Below, piece by piece: positions 1-10,692 of a DNA stretch of 64,000 nt (within the stretch, counting starts at the first letter, position 1; every line of letters starts with the position of its first letter). Origin of the DNA: Zygnema circumcarinatum (lineage: Eukaryota; Streptophyta; Zygnematophyceae; Zygnematales; Zygnemataceae); NCBI GenBank assembly GCA_037447605.1, contig CM074814.1, positions 2,119,309 to 2,183,308 on the forward strand, written 5' to 3'. Below the pieces are notes generated by a model, which had not been told where the DNA came from, did no database searches, and saw only the letters and a list, made by a program, of their open reading frames with translations. The translations under genes and the position numbers were made by a program.

Positions 1-456
1 AGGATTCCTTCTGCATTTCCCTAACTTTTGCTAGACATTCTTTTGTTTCTTAAAGCAAAGAACTTGTAGTAGAGAGAATTGCCGGAGGGCGTAGACTTTT
101 GTGCCAGCCTGGTAGCAGTCCTCCCATTTTCCGGAAAATTCAATAACTATACTTGGTGTTAGTTTAACAAGTTTGATCAGTCGTGAAGGGTGTTTGCCCG
201 CCCTTTCCTTGACTGAAAAAAATGAAGGTTATTGAGTAGTTTGACAGACGTAGATGTAGGCGATGTCGGAGTGAATGGCAGATCGCAAATATGCAAATGG
301 AAGCGCATAGTCGCTGTCATCAACGTCCAGTTGACATGTCATGTAGACTTGTCACTTTGGCAAGGTCCGTCGGCTGCTTTGTATGTCGGCCTTCTTAGTT
401 TTCTCCTTTGGTCTAAAGGTGTTTCCTTATGATTCCTTCCTCTGTTTTTGATGCAG
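1..456 (+). other. 5' flank or intron of the WNK gene
   Basis: This stretch precedes the acceptor at 455-456 that opens the first recognised WNK kinase exon. No convincing upstream coding exon was found. It is probably intron or 5' leader, ending in a pyrimidine-rich acceptor. Confidence 0.5.
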
Positions 457-3400
457 TATGACGAAGTGCTCGGTAAAGGAGCATTCAAGACAGTGTATGC
501 TTTCTGTAGCCTCCATCCTGGATGTTCCACACTTTTCTGCAAATGTTTGATATGTTTCCGAAACCCGGGGTAGAGCTGCTATTTCCAAACGGGCAGGGAT
601 AGGATAGAATCAGAGGTCTGCATTAACACTGCAATTCTAAATGCCAACTTCACCCCCCCTCGATGTAGAGTTTTGTTCTGCTGAATATCTGGTTCGGCTC
701 TTAGTTCTCTTTCATTAACTGGAAGGGGTCAGTCCAGTCGAATTGAGTGCTGTTACTTGTCGCCTTTCTGTGTAGGGTCCCTCACCGCTTGTGAGATGTG
801 GCTCTTGTTGGTCCGCAGATACCGAGCCTTCGATGAGGTTGAAGGAATTGAAGTGGCATGGAATCAGGTCAAAGTGCAGGATGTACTTCAGAGTCCAGAA
901 GACTTGGAGAGGCTGTATTCTGAGGTGCATCTACTGAAGACTTTGAAGCACAAGAACATCATCAAGTTCTATAACTCTTGGGTCGACACGAAAACAAAAA
1001 ATGTCAACTTCATCACGGAAATTTTTACATCAGGCACCTTGAGGCAGTAAGTTTTCCCATCACTTTTTGACGTATGGTGGGTCGTCGCATGCGTGAAACA
1101 ATAACGAAGAAAGCATGCCGTATGGCTGCGGAATGGTTGTCAACTGCAACCTGATGTGTTGTACAGGTGTTCCAAATAAGGTCGTTGTAGCTCTTAATGC
1201 ATGCTTGATAGAGTGAATGCCGTCCTTTTTTTTTCAACTGTTCAGGTATCGTAAAAAACATAAGCACTGCGATTTGAAGGCTGTGAAGAATTGGTCGCGC
1301 CAAATTCTTCGGGGTTTGCTATATCTCCATAGTCACGACCCTCCCATTATCCATCGTGACTTGAAGTGTGACAATATCTTTGTCAATGGAAATCAAGGCG
1401 AAGTCAAAATTGGTGACCTTGGTTTGGCTGCAATCCTTCGCCAAGCACATGCCGCACACAGTGTCATTGGTGAGTGTGCTGTACTGTCAGTGGTCAGTTA
1501 TGATATTTTCTGCTTGAGACCTTCGTTCGTTGGCGGCTTTCTGATGCTTTTTTCGCTCAGATAGCCTCCGTTTGTGGCTACTGAGTCGCATTGGCTCTGA
1601 GGAAGTATGTATGTTTAAAGTCTTTCTGTTATGGCTTCAGGAACGCCTGAGTTCATGGCACCGGAGCTGTATGAAGAAGAGTACAATGAGCTTGTGGACA
1701 TTTACTCCTTTGGCATGTGCCTTCTTGAGATGGTAACTTTCGAATATCCTTATAGCGAGTGCGCCAATGCAGCCCAAATATTCAAGAAAGTTTCATCGGT
1801 AAGTTTGCTTTTGTGCCATTTCCTCACTGATCTTTTAAAAACTTGAGATATACAGGACATTACTATGAAGTTTTTCACTGTTCCTTCTTCCTTTTTCAAG
1901 CTGGACTTATCGAGATTTATGGATGCACTTTATATCAGCTCCTTCATAAAGCAACTTGTTGCGAGCTTTCTGATTGAATCGCCTAACTTTGGCTGTGCAG
2001 GGAAAGAAGCCTGCAGCTCTGGATAAAGTGAAGGACCCTGATGTGAGAGCATTTGTAGAAAAGTGTTTGGCGACAGCTTCTCGTCGATTGCCAGCTCGAG
2101 AGTTACTCATGGACCCCTTCTTGAATGATGATCGAGATGTTAATGACTCCACTATGCCAAGAACAGATTCAAGGGCGGATGACATGGAAGCCCTCGTCAC
2201 TCATGATGAGCCGATTCCAAGGCCGCCCTCTCTTCCTGATCCGCGTTCGCAGGTCCCCGAGCCTAAGTCATTGAGTGATAATGGTGGTAGTGGAAGTGAT
2301 GGGAAGGGAAGGGATGGTAGGGAAGAGCATGGTTCAAGGAAGAGTAATGCGGACTCAAATGCTAACAACTCTTTAGATGAGTCTGGAAGGGAAGATTCTG
2401 GCCATGGAAATGGGTGGAGCAAGAAGATTGATCGTTCAAGGAACAGTAGAGACTTTAAGGTGAAGGGCAAACGGACTGATGATGACGAGAAAATATTCTT
2501 GCGACTTCGAATTGCAGATGCGCAAGGTGTGCTGGTCTGCAGATTTATCACCCATGTACCTCTGCACCTCTGCAATTTTGTATGCATCTAGGGGTCGTTC
2601 AAGATCAATGTGACCTGTCCGTGAAAACGTCTTGCAGTTCTGTAGTCACTGACTTGCTTTGCATGTCGATGGTATTAATTTCTGGGTGGCAAGTCAGAGT
2701 AATACGGTGGCCTATACTTCGAGATGTCTCTGATGTTCACATGGCCCATGCTGCGAGTTGCAAGGATGTGCTCTCATTTTTTCAAGCGTTTTCTTGTCAT
2801 TGACAGGGCATGTACGTAATATTCATTTTCCCTTCAGCGTCGAGGTGGATACTGCTTTCAGTGTTGCAAGTGAGATGGTGGCAGAACTCGACCTTTCTGA
2901 TCAGGATGTCAGCAACATCGCAGAGATGATTGATGCCGAAATTTTAGCATTAGTGCCCGATTGGCATCCTGGAGTTGCAGTGGAGGAAAGCTCCGGTATT
3001 CAGGGTAGCGACGGAGAGCTTGAAAATTCATCTTGTCACTCTGATGACGAGGGAGGTCAAAGTGAACAGGAAGATGAGGGTGAAAACCTGTTAACCGTTT
3101 CCTCTACACGGTCTCTCATTTCACCTGTTTCATTTAGAGACAGGTCAGAGTCGCCATCGCGGTCTCGATCTCGCTCGCGGTCGAGACCCAATAGTCGTGG
3201 GTTGGTTTTCTCTCCTCCACGAATGTCAGTAGGAGCAACTTCTCCTCCAAAAAGGTTTTTGGAACGTGGGGTTTCGCACGGCCGCTTTTGGGAAAACATT
3301 GTATCTGAAGTGCCAGTTTTTTCTAGTGACGAGTCAGAAGGGAATGGACGTGGAGACATTTCTCCTGTTTTAGAAGACGGGGAAGAAAATGAAGCTCAAC

Positions 3401-5832
3401 TTGACAGTCCCAAGAGTTCATCAACAAGAGATTTGGAGCAGTCTGTTTTGCCCTATACTGGAGGGCCAACATTTGATTCGACTTTGGACTCAAAAATGGA
3501 TCATGTCGATGCGAGTGAGTCCTTGTTGAAAAAGAGTGGTGATCTTCCTCGCAGTGAGAGCAGAGGTGGTTTGACTGAGGAGGTGCGCTTGTCCGCTGAC
3601 AGCAAGTGGAAGAGTCTCTCAGATTTGAGTGATCTGCGTCATACAGATGCTCGACATCTTTTGCATGGCTATCGGGGGGAGTTGCCATCCCCACCTCCAA
3701 AATTGGAGCACAGTAAGTCAGTTGATGTTCTCTCATACAAGTCAAAAGATGAGCGGTGGAGAAATGGTGAAGCATGTGGGCCAGGTGAGATTGGCGATGA
3801 AGGAGACGGTAGTGTGGAGGAAGTAGGAGAAGAGTCGGACCTCATGGAAGAGGAGGAGAGGCTGAGGTGGGAAAGGGAGCAAGCAATGGCAGAGTTAGAG
3901 CAAAGGTACTATCAGAAACTGATTGAAGTACGGAACAAACACCGAAGGTTTCGAGTGGATTGGCCAACTTCAGATAAGCAACATGCAGAGTCGACTGCAC
4001 ATATTGCCCATTATAAGGAATATGGACGCGAGCAGAAGCGAGATAAGGATCGAGAAAGAGAGCCACATTATCGTGAGGAGCAATCCCGGAATGGTGTGAA
4101 TGGATTCACCCCTGCTGAGCATGAGTGGGAAAGGTCTCATAGGCGGAGTCCTACTCCACCCATGTATGATGATTATGGTGGCTCAGGTCGCACTACCCCA
4201 ACAGGATGGCCTGAGACGGGAGAGGAGGAGTATGCAAGGCGACCTCGGCGAGAGCGGGATTTGGAGTTGGAACGTCGGAGAGAGAGAGAGGTTTTGAAAG
4301 GAGAAGGCTCTGCAGAACTGGTCTATCCAAGACCTCGAAGGGAGGTGGCGGTGAGGAAGGAAATGACTTCAGGAGATGGCCATGTGCAGCGCGAGATTTC
4401 GCGAGAAAGAGGATCATCTGTGGGACAGGAGCCGAGAGACTTGAGAGAGAACGGAAGAGAGAGGTATCCTGCAAGATCAGATGTTCGTGAGAGTTCAAGT
4501 GAGGCAAGTAGGCGTGACAAACCATTGGAGAATGGGCAGCGGAGGTCAAGGTCCCCTCTGCCAGACTCCGTTCGCCTTGCCGATGTAGGGGAAAGTAACT
4601 CTCTGCGGAGGGAGCTACCTGTCGATCCGATCACAGGGAGGTGGCATGATTATGATTCGGATGTTTCCAGAGAAGCATCTGGTCGTGATGCTGCTCCTCG
4701 CAAGGAGAATTACAACGAGGCAGCCATGATTCTTGCACGGAACCGTGCTGGAGGTGAGTTGCCCGGTGCAAAATATAGGGAGGCGGGCATGGAGGAGCAT
4801 CTCCCAGCTGGTCATGGAAGGAGGGTGAGTGGAACAGAGCCTATCAGGAGAGAAGCGACCCGAGAAATGTCTGAGTTTGCCTCTTCCCGAAGGGAAGTTG
4901 AAGATGTTAGACGAGAGAGTGGGTCTCCTGAGCAGGGCTATGGGTGGAGAGAGAGGGAGAGAGATCGCGAAAAGATTCGCGAGAGGGAATTGCGGAGGGA
5001 TCGGGAAAGAGAAAGGGACAGGGAGAGGGAAAGGGACCGAGACTACAAGAGAGATCTGGAAAGAGACTCCTACACCTTGGTAAGGGCTTACCGGAGAGAT
5101 GAGCGCACCCTCACTGGTAATGGACTCAGGGAAGGGCCTTCCAGTGAAGCTGCTCCCCATAGGAAAGAGCGTGACGGTTATGGTGAATCACGGAAAGATG
5201 ATCGTTCAGTCGAAAACCGCCGCCGTGAGCGGGATTCATTTGGAGATGATGTTATCCCCCCACGGTTAAGCCAAAACCCACGGTCCGTAGAAGGGGGCGC
5301 CACTTTGTCTGAGAGGGAGGGACGCAGGGACAGCAGAACAGAAACCACCCACATCCGACGAAGTAGCAGTCGAGATAGAGAAGAGATCGTTGGGAAGGGT
5401 GAGGCGGAGCTGACAAGAGGGAAGGGTTTGCCTGCCTCTGGGCGGTCTCTACCGAGAGAGTCGTCCACTGATAGCCATAGTCGGGAATCTGCTGACGGCA
5501 GGAGAGATGACCGGCGGGAACATGGGGGTCATCGGCGAGGACCCTCTGCAGAGGGCATTTGCTTGGCAGGGCATGAAGGCGGCAGTGTGGACATCCTTGT
5601 GGTTGAACACAAGGTGGACTCAAAGTCCTCCCTCTCCAGGAGCTCGTCTTTTCGGTCCTCCTCCCACAGCACGGAGCAGGAGGGGCCGGCTGCTCCTCGC
5701 ACAGAGTCTCAGAGCGCTGTGCGTCCTCCTCCCCCTATTAAGCGGGGGGGGTCTGTATCCGATCTTGGGGAGGTCCGGGACTCGAGTCTTGTGAGCAGCA
5801 GCTTGGAGCCTGAGAAAGTCTTGGGCGTGTAA
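457..5832 (+). CDS. WNK-family protein kinase with very long RS/RE-rich C-terminal tail (5' end incomplete)
   Basis: Exons read as 457-494, 819-1046, 1246-1469, 1641-1798, 2001-2526 and 2807-5832; all joins are GT/AG and in phase, giving 1399 residues without the missing start. The kinase domain begins at [14 protein letters not shown], has EVAWNQ where other kinases have the beta-3 lysine (the 'with no lysine' hallmark; the lysine sits in the glycine loop), [18 protein letters not shown] and GTPEFMAPE. Around residues 385-450 lies an OSR1_C-type domain ([20 protein letters not shown]), placing it in the WNK family, serine/threonine kinases linked in plants to osmotic and flowering control. 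The single last exon then encodes about 1000 residues of disordered sequence: an RS stretch near 3150-3190, acidic blocks, and dense RE/RD/ER dipeptides at 4000-5100. Most plant WNKs are 300-750 residues, so the tail is unusual. The true first exon was not identified; it may lie in 1-456 or before the window. Kinase identity is certain. Confidence 0.95.
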
Positions 5833-5866
5833 GAACAGGTGGAGGGAAGTGCAGAGGGGTGATCAC

Positions 5867-5908
5867 GGGGAGGGAGGGAGGGAGGGAGGGAGGGAGGGAG
5901 GGAGGGGG
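5867..5908 (+). repeat. (GGGA)n microsatellite
   Basis: A near-perfect GGGA tetranucleotide run of about ten copies, starting about 35 bp after the WNK stop codon, so probably inside the 3' UTR. G-rich on the transcribed strand. Confidence 0.9.
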
Positions 5909-6660
5909 TAGGAAATCTTGGTAGTGAAGGCTCCTGTAGGACACTTTTTTCTATTTGCTACCTCTTTTGAGGACCCGTAATCGTTCACTGTAGATTAGTA
6001 GTGCTTGAGGTAGCTGTGCTAAATTCTTTGGTGGCAGACTTTTGTTGTATATAAGCCTCTCTGTGCTTGTAGGAGGATTTTGGATATTTCAATCTTAGCC
6101 TTAACTTAGCCTTTCGTAGTATCATGGGAATGATGTTATGTGGAATGCGAGGGAAGGTTGGAGGCAGGCGAGGGAGGGAGGAGGGCAATGAGGGGCGGTA
6201 TTGAGCCGGGGCATTCATTCCGGTGCTTTTTGATTTTTTGTAAACCTTTTTTACCTTCCTTTTTTTTCTTTTTTCAAAATGTAAACAGCTATGGTAGCGC
6301 TCTGCCATGCTCCTTTTCTCCCCCCCCATGTGTCCCCGAAAAATTCTCCTTTCTTTTGCCAAAAAATCATATATGTTGTGACTTGTTTCAACGCCAATGC
6401 TGAGCCTGCCAGGATGCTGCCAGGACCCATATGCTCTCTATACGGCAATTTGCGAATTGTCAATCCTGATCTTCAGAAGCTGTTGGAGGATCAACAGACA
6501 GACGATCAACCTGTCTGGAGGTTGATCTGCCGAAATGTTGATCTTTAATTTTTTTTTCATTCAGTAAAGTAGCCGGCTGTGGATCCTTTCAGATCCACCA
6601 GAAGCCAGCAAATCAACGTCCACTCTGACTATCCAATTGACGCTTCGAACTAGGGTTTCG
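5909..6660. other. WNK 3' UTR and intergenic DNA
   Basis: No gene seen. AT-rich and T-rich stretches near 6230-6280 and 6540-6565 look like the transcript end and intergenic spacer. Short open frames on both strands lack family features. Confidence 0.5.
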
Positions 6661-6666
6661 CACCCC

Positions 6667-6716
6667 CCAATCAGACTCACCACGTGGCAAAAAACCACGT
6701 GGCGTGTCGCCATTGG
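6667..6716. promoter_or_regulatory. CCAAT / double G-box composite upstream of the transporter gene
   Basis: The stretch reads CCAATCA, then two CCACGTGGC boxes 15 bp apart (6680-6688 and about 6695), then CCATTGG in inverse orientation. CCAAT is the NF-Y site and CACGTG the bZIP/bHLH G-box. It lies 700 bp before the transporter start. A similar arrangement recurs elsewhere in the window. The regulatory role is inferred. Confidence 0.5.
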
Positions 6717-7229
6717 GAAATGCTCTCAATGGGACCCGACCGCAATATAATGTACATCGAACGGTCCCCCAAGCTCGATGGTCGCGCTGATCGGACGGCC
6801 AGGATCAGCCGAAGCAACCTGAACCCCAAATCTGATCTCAATAAAACCCCGTCAGAAACAAATTGTCCGTACAGTCCCAACTCGATTCCATGTGAGAAAT
6901 TTACGTCACAGTTGAAACTAATTTTGCTGAACTGTGCGCATGGAGCCTAGCGGCCCAGGCCCGGAGAGGGGCGACGTGGCGGCCTCTCCTGCGGCCGCTC
7001 GCGGCCGTTCTCTCTCCCACTCTCCCTCTCTCTTCCCCTCCCCCTCCCCCACCCTCCCTCCCTCCCCGTCGGCCATGCTCCGCGCCTCCCCGCCATGGCT
7101 GCGGGCGCCCACCTTCGGCCGGCACCACAAGGTAGAGCTCGCTATGGCGCACCGGTAACTCATATAATGATGCCTCGTTACAGCAGCGCGCAGTGTTCTC
7201 CGGGCCTCCCTGACGCTCGCAGAGAGCAA

Positions 7230-7263
7230 CCCTAATATTCCTTGATCCTTAACCCTAATATTC
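7230..7263 (+). promoter_or_regulatory. Two telo-box-like AACCCTAAT motifs in the transporter 5' leader
   Basis: CAACCCTAATATTCC is followed about 25 bp later by TAACCCTAATATTCC. Telo-box motifs (AAACCCTAA) are common near plant transcription starts. Position 150 bp before the ATG fits a leader or core promoter. Confidence 0.35.
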
Positions 7264-7416
7264 CAGTTTGAGCGCCTTGAGAGTCTTGGAAGGCGGCAGA
7301 TGTGTTCCTGATGATTATGGAGCTCGCGGAAGGAAGATCAGAGAAGCAAGCCCTAGATACCGATTGAGCAGGTGCTGTTGTTGCCTGCATGCATGGATCC
7401 TTAGGTGAAGAAGGCC

Positions 7417-8832
7417 ATGGCGTCCCTTGAAGCTTCCAAAGAGCGGCGGCAGCCCTCTCTCGGCATTCCCCAGCGTTACATTACCGTTTTCCTTACCTTC
7501 CTTTGCACATGCGTCTGCTATGTGGAGCGTGTGGGGTTCTCCCTCGCATACACTTCAACAGCAAGGCGCAGCGGAGTCGATCAAGCGACTAAGGGTTGGG
7601 TGCTCTCTGCCTTCTATTATGGCTATGCAAGCTCTCAAGTTCCAGGAGGCTGGGCAGCTCAAAGGCTGGGAGGCCGCAAGGTGCTGCTGTTCTCCTTCAT
7701 GCTGTGGTCGGTCACCTGCATTCTCACACCTACAGAGCCGGGCCCCATATTTGCGCTCATCGCTACACGCCTTTCTGTAGGGGTAGCTCAAGGTTTTATT
7801 TTTCCATCGATTCATACGGTGCTGGCTCAATGGATCCCTCCTCACGAAAGGTCGCGCTCAGTGAGTCTGACGACATCGGGTATGTACTTTGGAGCTGCGG
7901 TCGCAATGCTTTTTCTTCCAAGTCTTGTAGCGGCAAGGGGTCCGGAGTCCGTGTTTCAATTAGTGGCAGCCATGGGCATCGCCTGGGCAATTCTATGGAT
8001 GCGGTATTCTACAGATCCGCCCGGAGGGGCGACGGGGTATCCCCAGCAGACGGAGAGGCCGCGTGCAGTAGGAGTAGGGCCTGCCATTGTAGAGGAAAAT
8101 GGAGAAGGCGCACTGAGAGAGATAGTTCCACTCAAGAAATTGGAGCTCGAAGCAGGGGTTGGGTCGTCAAAAGCACGGCGACCAAGTAAAGAACCTCACA
8201 TTCCATGGTCCCGCATTATGGTCAGTTTGCCGGTATGGGCGATTGTAGTGAACAATTTTACATTCCACTACGCTCTGTACGTGTTGATGAACTGGTTGCC
8301 CACATATTTCGATCAGGGCTTGCACGCCAGTCTGCACAACATGGGGATCTCAAAGATGCTGCCCTATTTCGTCATGTTTCTTTTCAGTAATATCGGTGGC
8401 ATTATAGCAGACCACCTTATCACCCAGCGCATTTTCTCCGTCACTTATACTCGAAAGCTCCTTAATACTCTCGGCTTCCTACTTTCGGCGGTAGCTTTGA
8501 TGATGATGCCGGTGCTCCGCTCTGTGCCCGGAGCTGTTCTCTGCTCGTCTGTGGCCCTTGGGGCCTGCGCCCTTGCGAGAGCAGGGTTTGCAGTTAATCA
8601 TTTAGACATAGCTCCGCGCTATGCAGGAATTGTAATGGGGGTTTCAAACACTGCAGGGACAGTGGCGGGGGTGGTGGGAGTGGCGGCAACGGGGCTCATT
8701 TTGGAAGCAGCAACCGACGGGACTGCAGATGTGGAGGGTTGGAGGCTGGTGTTCGCCACTCCAGCAGTGCTATGCATCATTAGTGCAGTTATATTTTGCA
8801 TTTTTGCAACCGGGGAAAGGATATTCGATTAG
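7417..8832 (+). CDS. SLC17/PHT4-type major facilitator anion (phosphate) transporter
   Basis: A single uninterrupted 471-codon frame. The start at 7417 (GCCATGGCG context) is the first in-frame ATG after a TAG at 7402. The product has a short polar N-terminus, then about twelve hydrophobic segments. Near residues 50-85 it carries GWVLSAFYYGYASSQVPGGW followed by LGGRKVLL, the loop-2/TM region typical of SLC17/PHT4 sodium-dependent phosphate and anion transporters, and CYVERVGFS where animal SLC17 members have NY..RVN. A polar loop separates the two halves near residues 200-265, as usual in the fold. Length fits PHT4 proteins. No clear plastid transit peptide is visible, so a Golgi or other endomembrane member (as Arabidopsis PHT4;6) is possible, but substrate and location are not determined by sequence. 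Being intronless contrasts with neighbouring genes and could reflect retroposition. Confidence 0.88.
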   Translation: MASLEASKERRQPSLGIPQRYITVFLTFLCTCVCYVERVGFSLAYTSTARRSGVDQATKGWVLSAFYYGYASSQVPGGWAAQRLGGRKVLLFSFMLWSVTCILTPTEPGPIFALIATRLSVGVAQGFIFPSIHTVLAQWIPPHERSRSVSLTTSGMYFGAAVAMLFLPSLVAARGPESVFQLVAAMGIAWAILWMRYSTDPPGGATGYPQQTERPRAVGVGPAIVEENGEGALREIVPLKKLELEAGVGSSKARRPSKEPHIPWSRIMVSLPVWAIVVNNFTFHYALYVLMNWLPTYFDQGLHASLHNMGISKMLPYFVMFLFSNIGGIIADHLITQRIFSVTYTRKLLNTLGFLLSAVALMMMPVLRSVPGAVLCSSVALGACALARAGFAVNHLDIAPRYAGIVMGVSNTAGTVAGVVGVAATGLILEAATDGTADVEGWRLVFATPAVLCIISAVIFCIFATGERIFD

Positions 8833-10692
8833 GGTTTTGGATTAGTTCCTGCCAATGACTCATTCTTTTGACATTTTCTGAGAAAGTTCACGTAGGCTAA
8901 AATAGTATCGCCAGCGAGGACTGTTTTGCATTGCAGGCGGACACGTCCCATGTTTCCATGTCCGGCACGTTCCGGAGAACCCATGTAACAACAGAAGCAG
9001 AGTCAGATAGGTTATGCGCTGTCGATAAAATGGATAACGGCATTTCTTATGATGTCAATGGACCGCCCTTGCAGTAGGAAGGGGCGCTGCGAGTAGGCTG
9101 GAGGGCAGGATGTGCCCTGCAACACTCTGACAATTTACAGCACTGCAGAAAACCTGCATTGCCATGTGACTCTCGGTTGGCACAACAGGAAGAAAAGAAA
9201 GGGAACGATGCGTCTCACTCATTATGTCCCAAGAATTCTCAACCCTAGCCTGCCCTTTCATTGGAATGGTCGTTTTTACTTTCTTGTCTTTGGTTTGTGG
9301 TGCCGTGTATGTGCTGTGAACTGCCTTTAACCAGGTGGTTGTGCCACTTTTTGAAGTCTGCCATGCGATTTCTTTCTGCATAATCGTTAAGCTTGGGGTC
9401 TGAACTCTGTTTTTTGCGGTGTTGACAGCTAAGCGTGCATGCTCTCTCCTGTCAAGCCGCCAAGGTTTCAACTTCAAGTTAGCAGTTTCCAGCTTGCACT
9501 TGCAGCAGTCTGTGTAGTTCTCAATTCGCCGTCTGCATTTTTTAGTTTGCAGTTTGTAGCTTGCAGTTGGGGGATAGTTAAAAACTAAACTACCGCTACT
9601 TAGGAAGTGGAAAATCGTCAGTTAGCTCGTCGAATAATTACTAAGTTACCAGAGTGAGACTCACTCGGCATCACAACACCAATTTCCACTCTTTCACTAT
9701 GCCATCAAGGTGTAAAATTAAGGCCAAAGACTGTGGTTGAGATAGGTGGCTTGGTTTGCCGTGAAACCATAGATCATCTCTCCTCGCCGTCCAACATGTA
9801 AATGCACCAAACCACTAGGACGGGATCTCTTTGAGGAGGCCATAGAAACCCAACCAACGCGTATCCAGGATAGTACGATGACAAATGGAGTCGAATACCA
9901 ACCAAGAAGAGCAAGTCTTCAGGGTTTACAAGTTTCAAACTCCCAACCAAGCGGAACACATGGAATTGTGTCAACAGTGATACGGATTACAGTTAAAGGC
10001 ATCGAACAGAGGGTTATTTGCAAGGTAAAACCTGAACCCCATGCGGACTACCTCCTTTTTTAGGGCATGCACATCTCCCTGAACGGGGGGGGGGGGCTGC
10101 TTCTTCAGACAAAGTCTGCACCAGAATTAGGGAGATAGCCCTCTCTTCCAAAAATATATGAGGAACAAACAGAAGCCAGAACTACACTGAAACCCGGAAA
10201 CCACAAGTAGCCCTAAAGGAGGAGGAATTCCTTATGTCGGAGCCACTTTCCCATTATTCACAGAAAAGGGAGCACCACCACCTCCACACATCGGCTCTTC
10301 CAGTATACAGACCGAGGGCGGTACTACAGAAAAACTCTTCAGTGCCTTCGCACTGTTAAAGGTTTAAGGAAACAGGGAAAGGAAGGAGGACACAAAGTCT
10401 AAGGCGGCTGCAGTAACACTTCTGGCAAATACTTTTAGAGTCCTCGGCGGAAGTCAGCCGGCTGAAGGACCAGATACTTGAAGCCATCGGTTGCTCCCAC
10501 CCGCCTCCATTTTTCGATCCATCCCATTTTCCCTCTCCTATTTACTAATGTAACACCCCATATATGCAACGAATAGAACTTCGTTAACCAAGTAGCCGAC
10601 AGTTACGCATAATGTTGCACAATGGTGAGCCATGAAATGGTGGCTAACCCCTGGCCGCCTCTGTGGACGAAAAAACCTAGGCATGCCCTGCT
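8833..10692. other. Convergent intergenic region
   Basis: Lies between the 3' ends of the transporter (+) and the coiled-coil gene (-). No exon with family character was seen. A poly-G run sits near 10085-10096. Repeated words of the type AGTTTGCAGTTTGTAGCTTGCAG occur near 9475-9570. Short frames on both strands look non-coding. Confidence 0.5.

Noticed and set aside
7405-7416. GTG as start of the transporter
   Set aside because: A plant nuclear gene should start at ATG; 7417 is the first in-frame ATG after a stop.
9055-9477. 140-residue minus-strand frame downstream of the transporter
   Set aside because: No family similarity, no repeats or domains, overlapped by another frame; probably chance.
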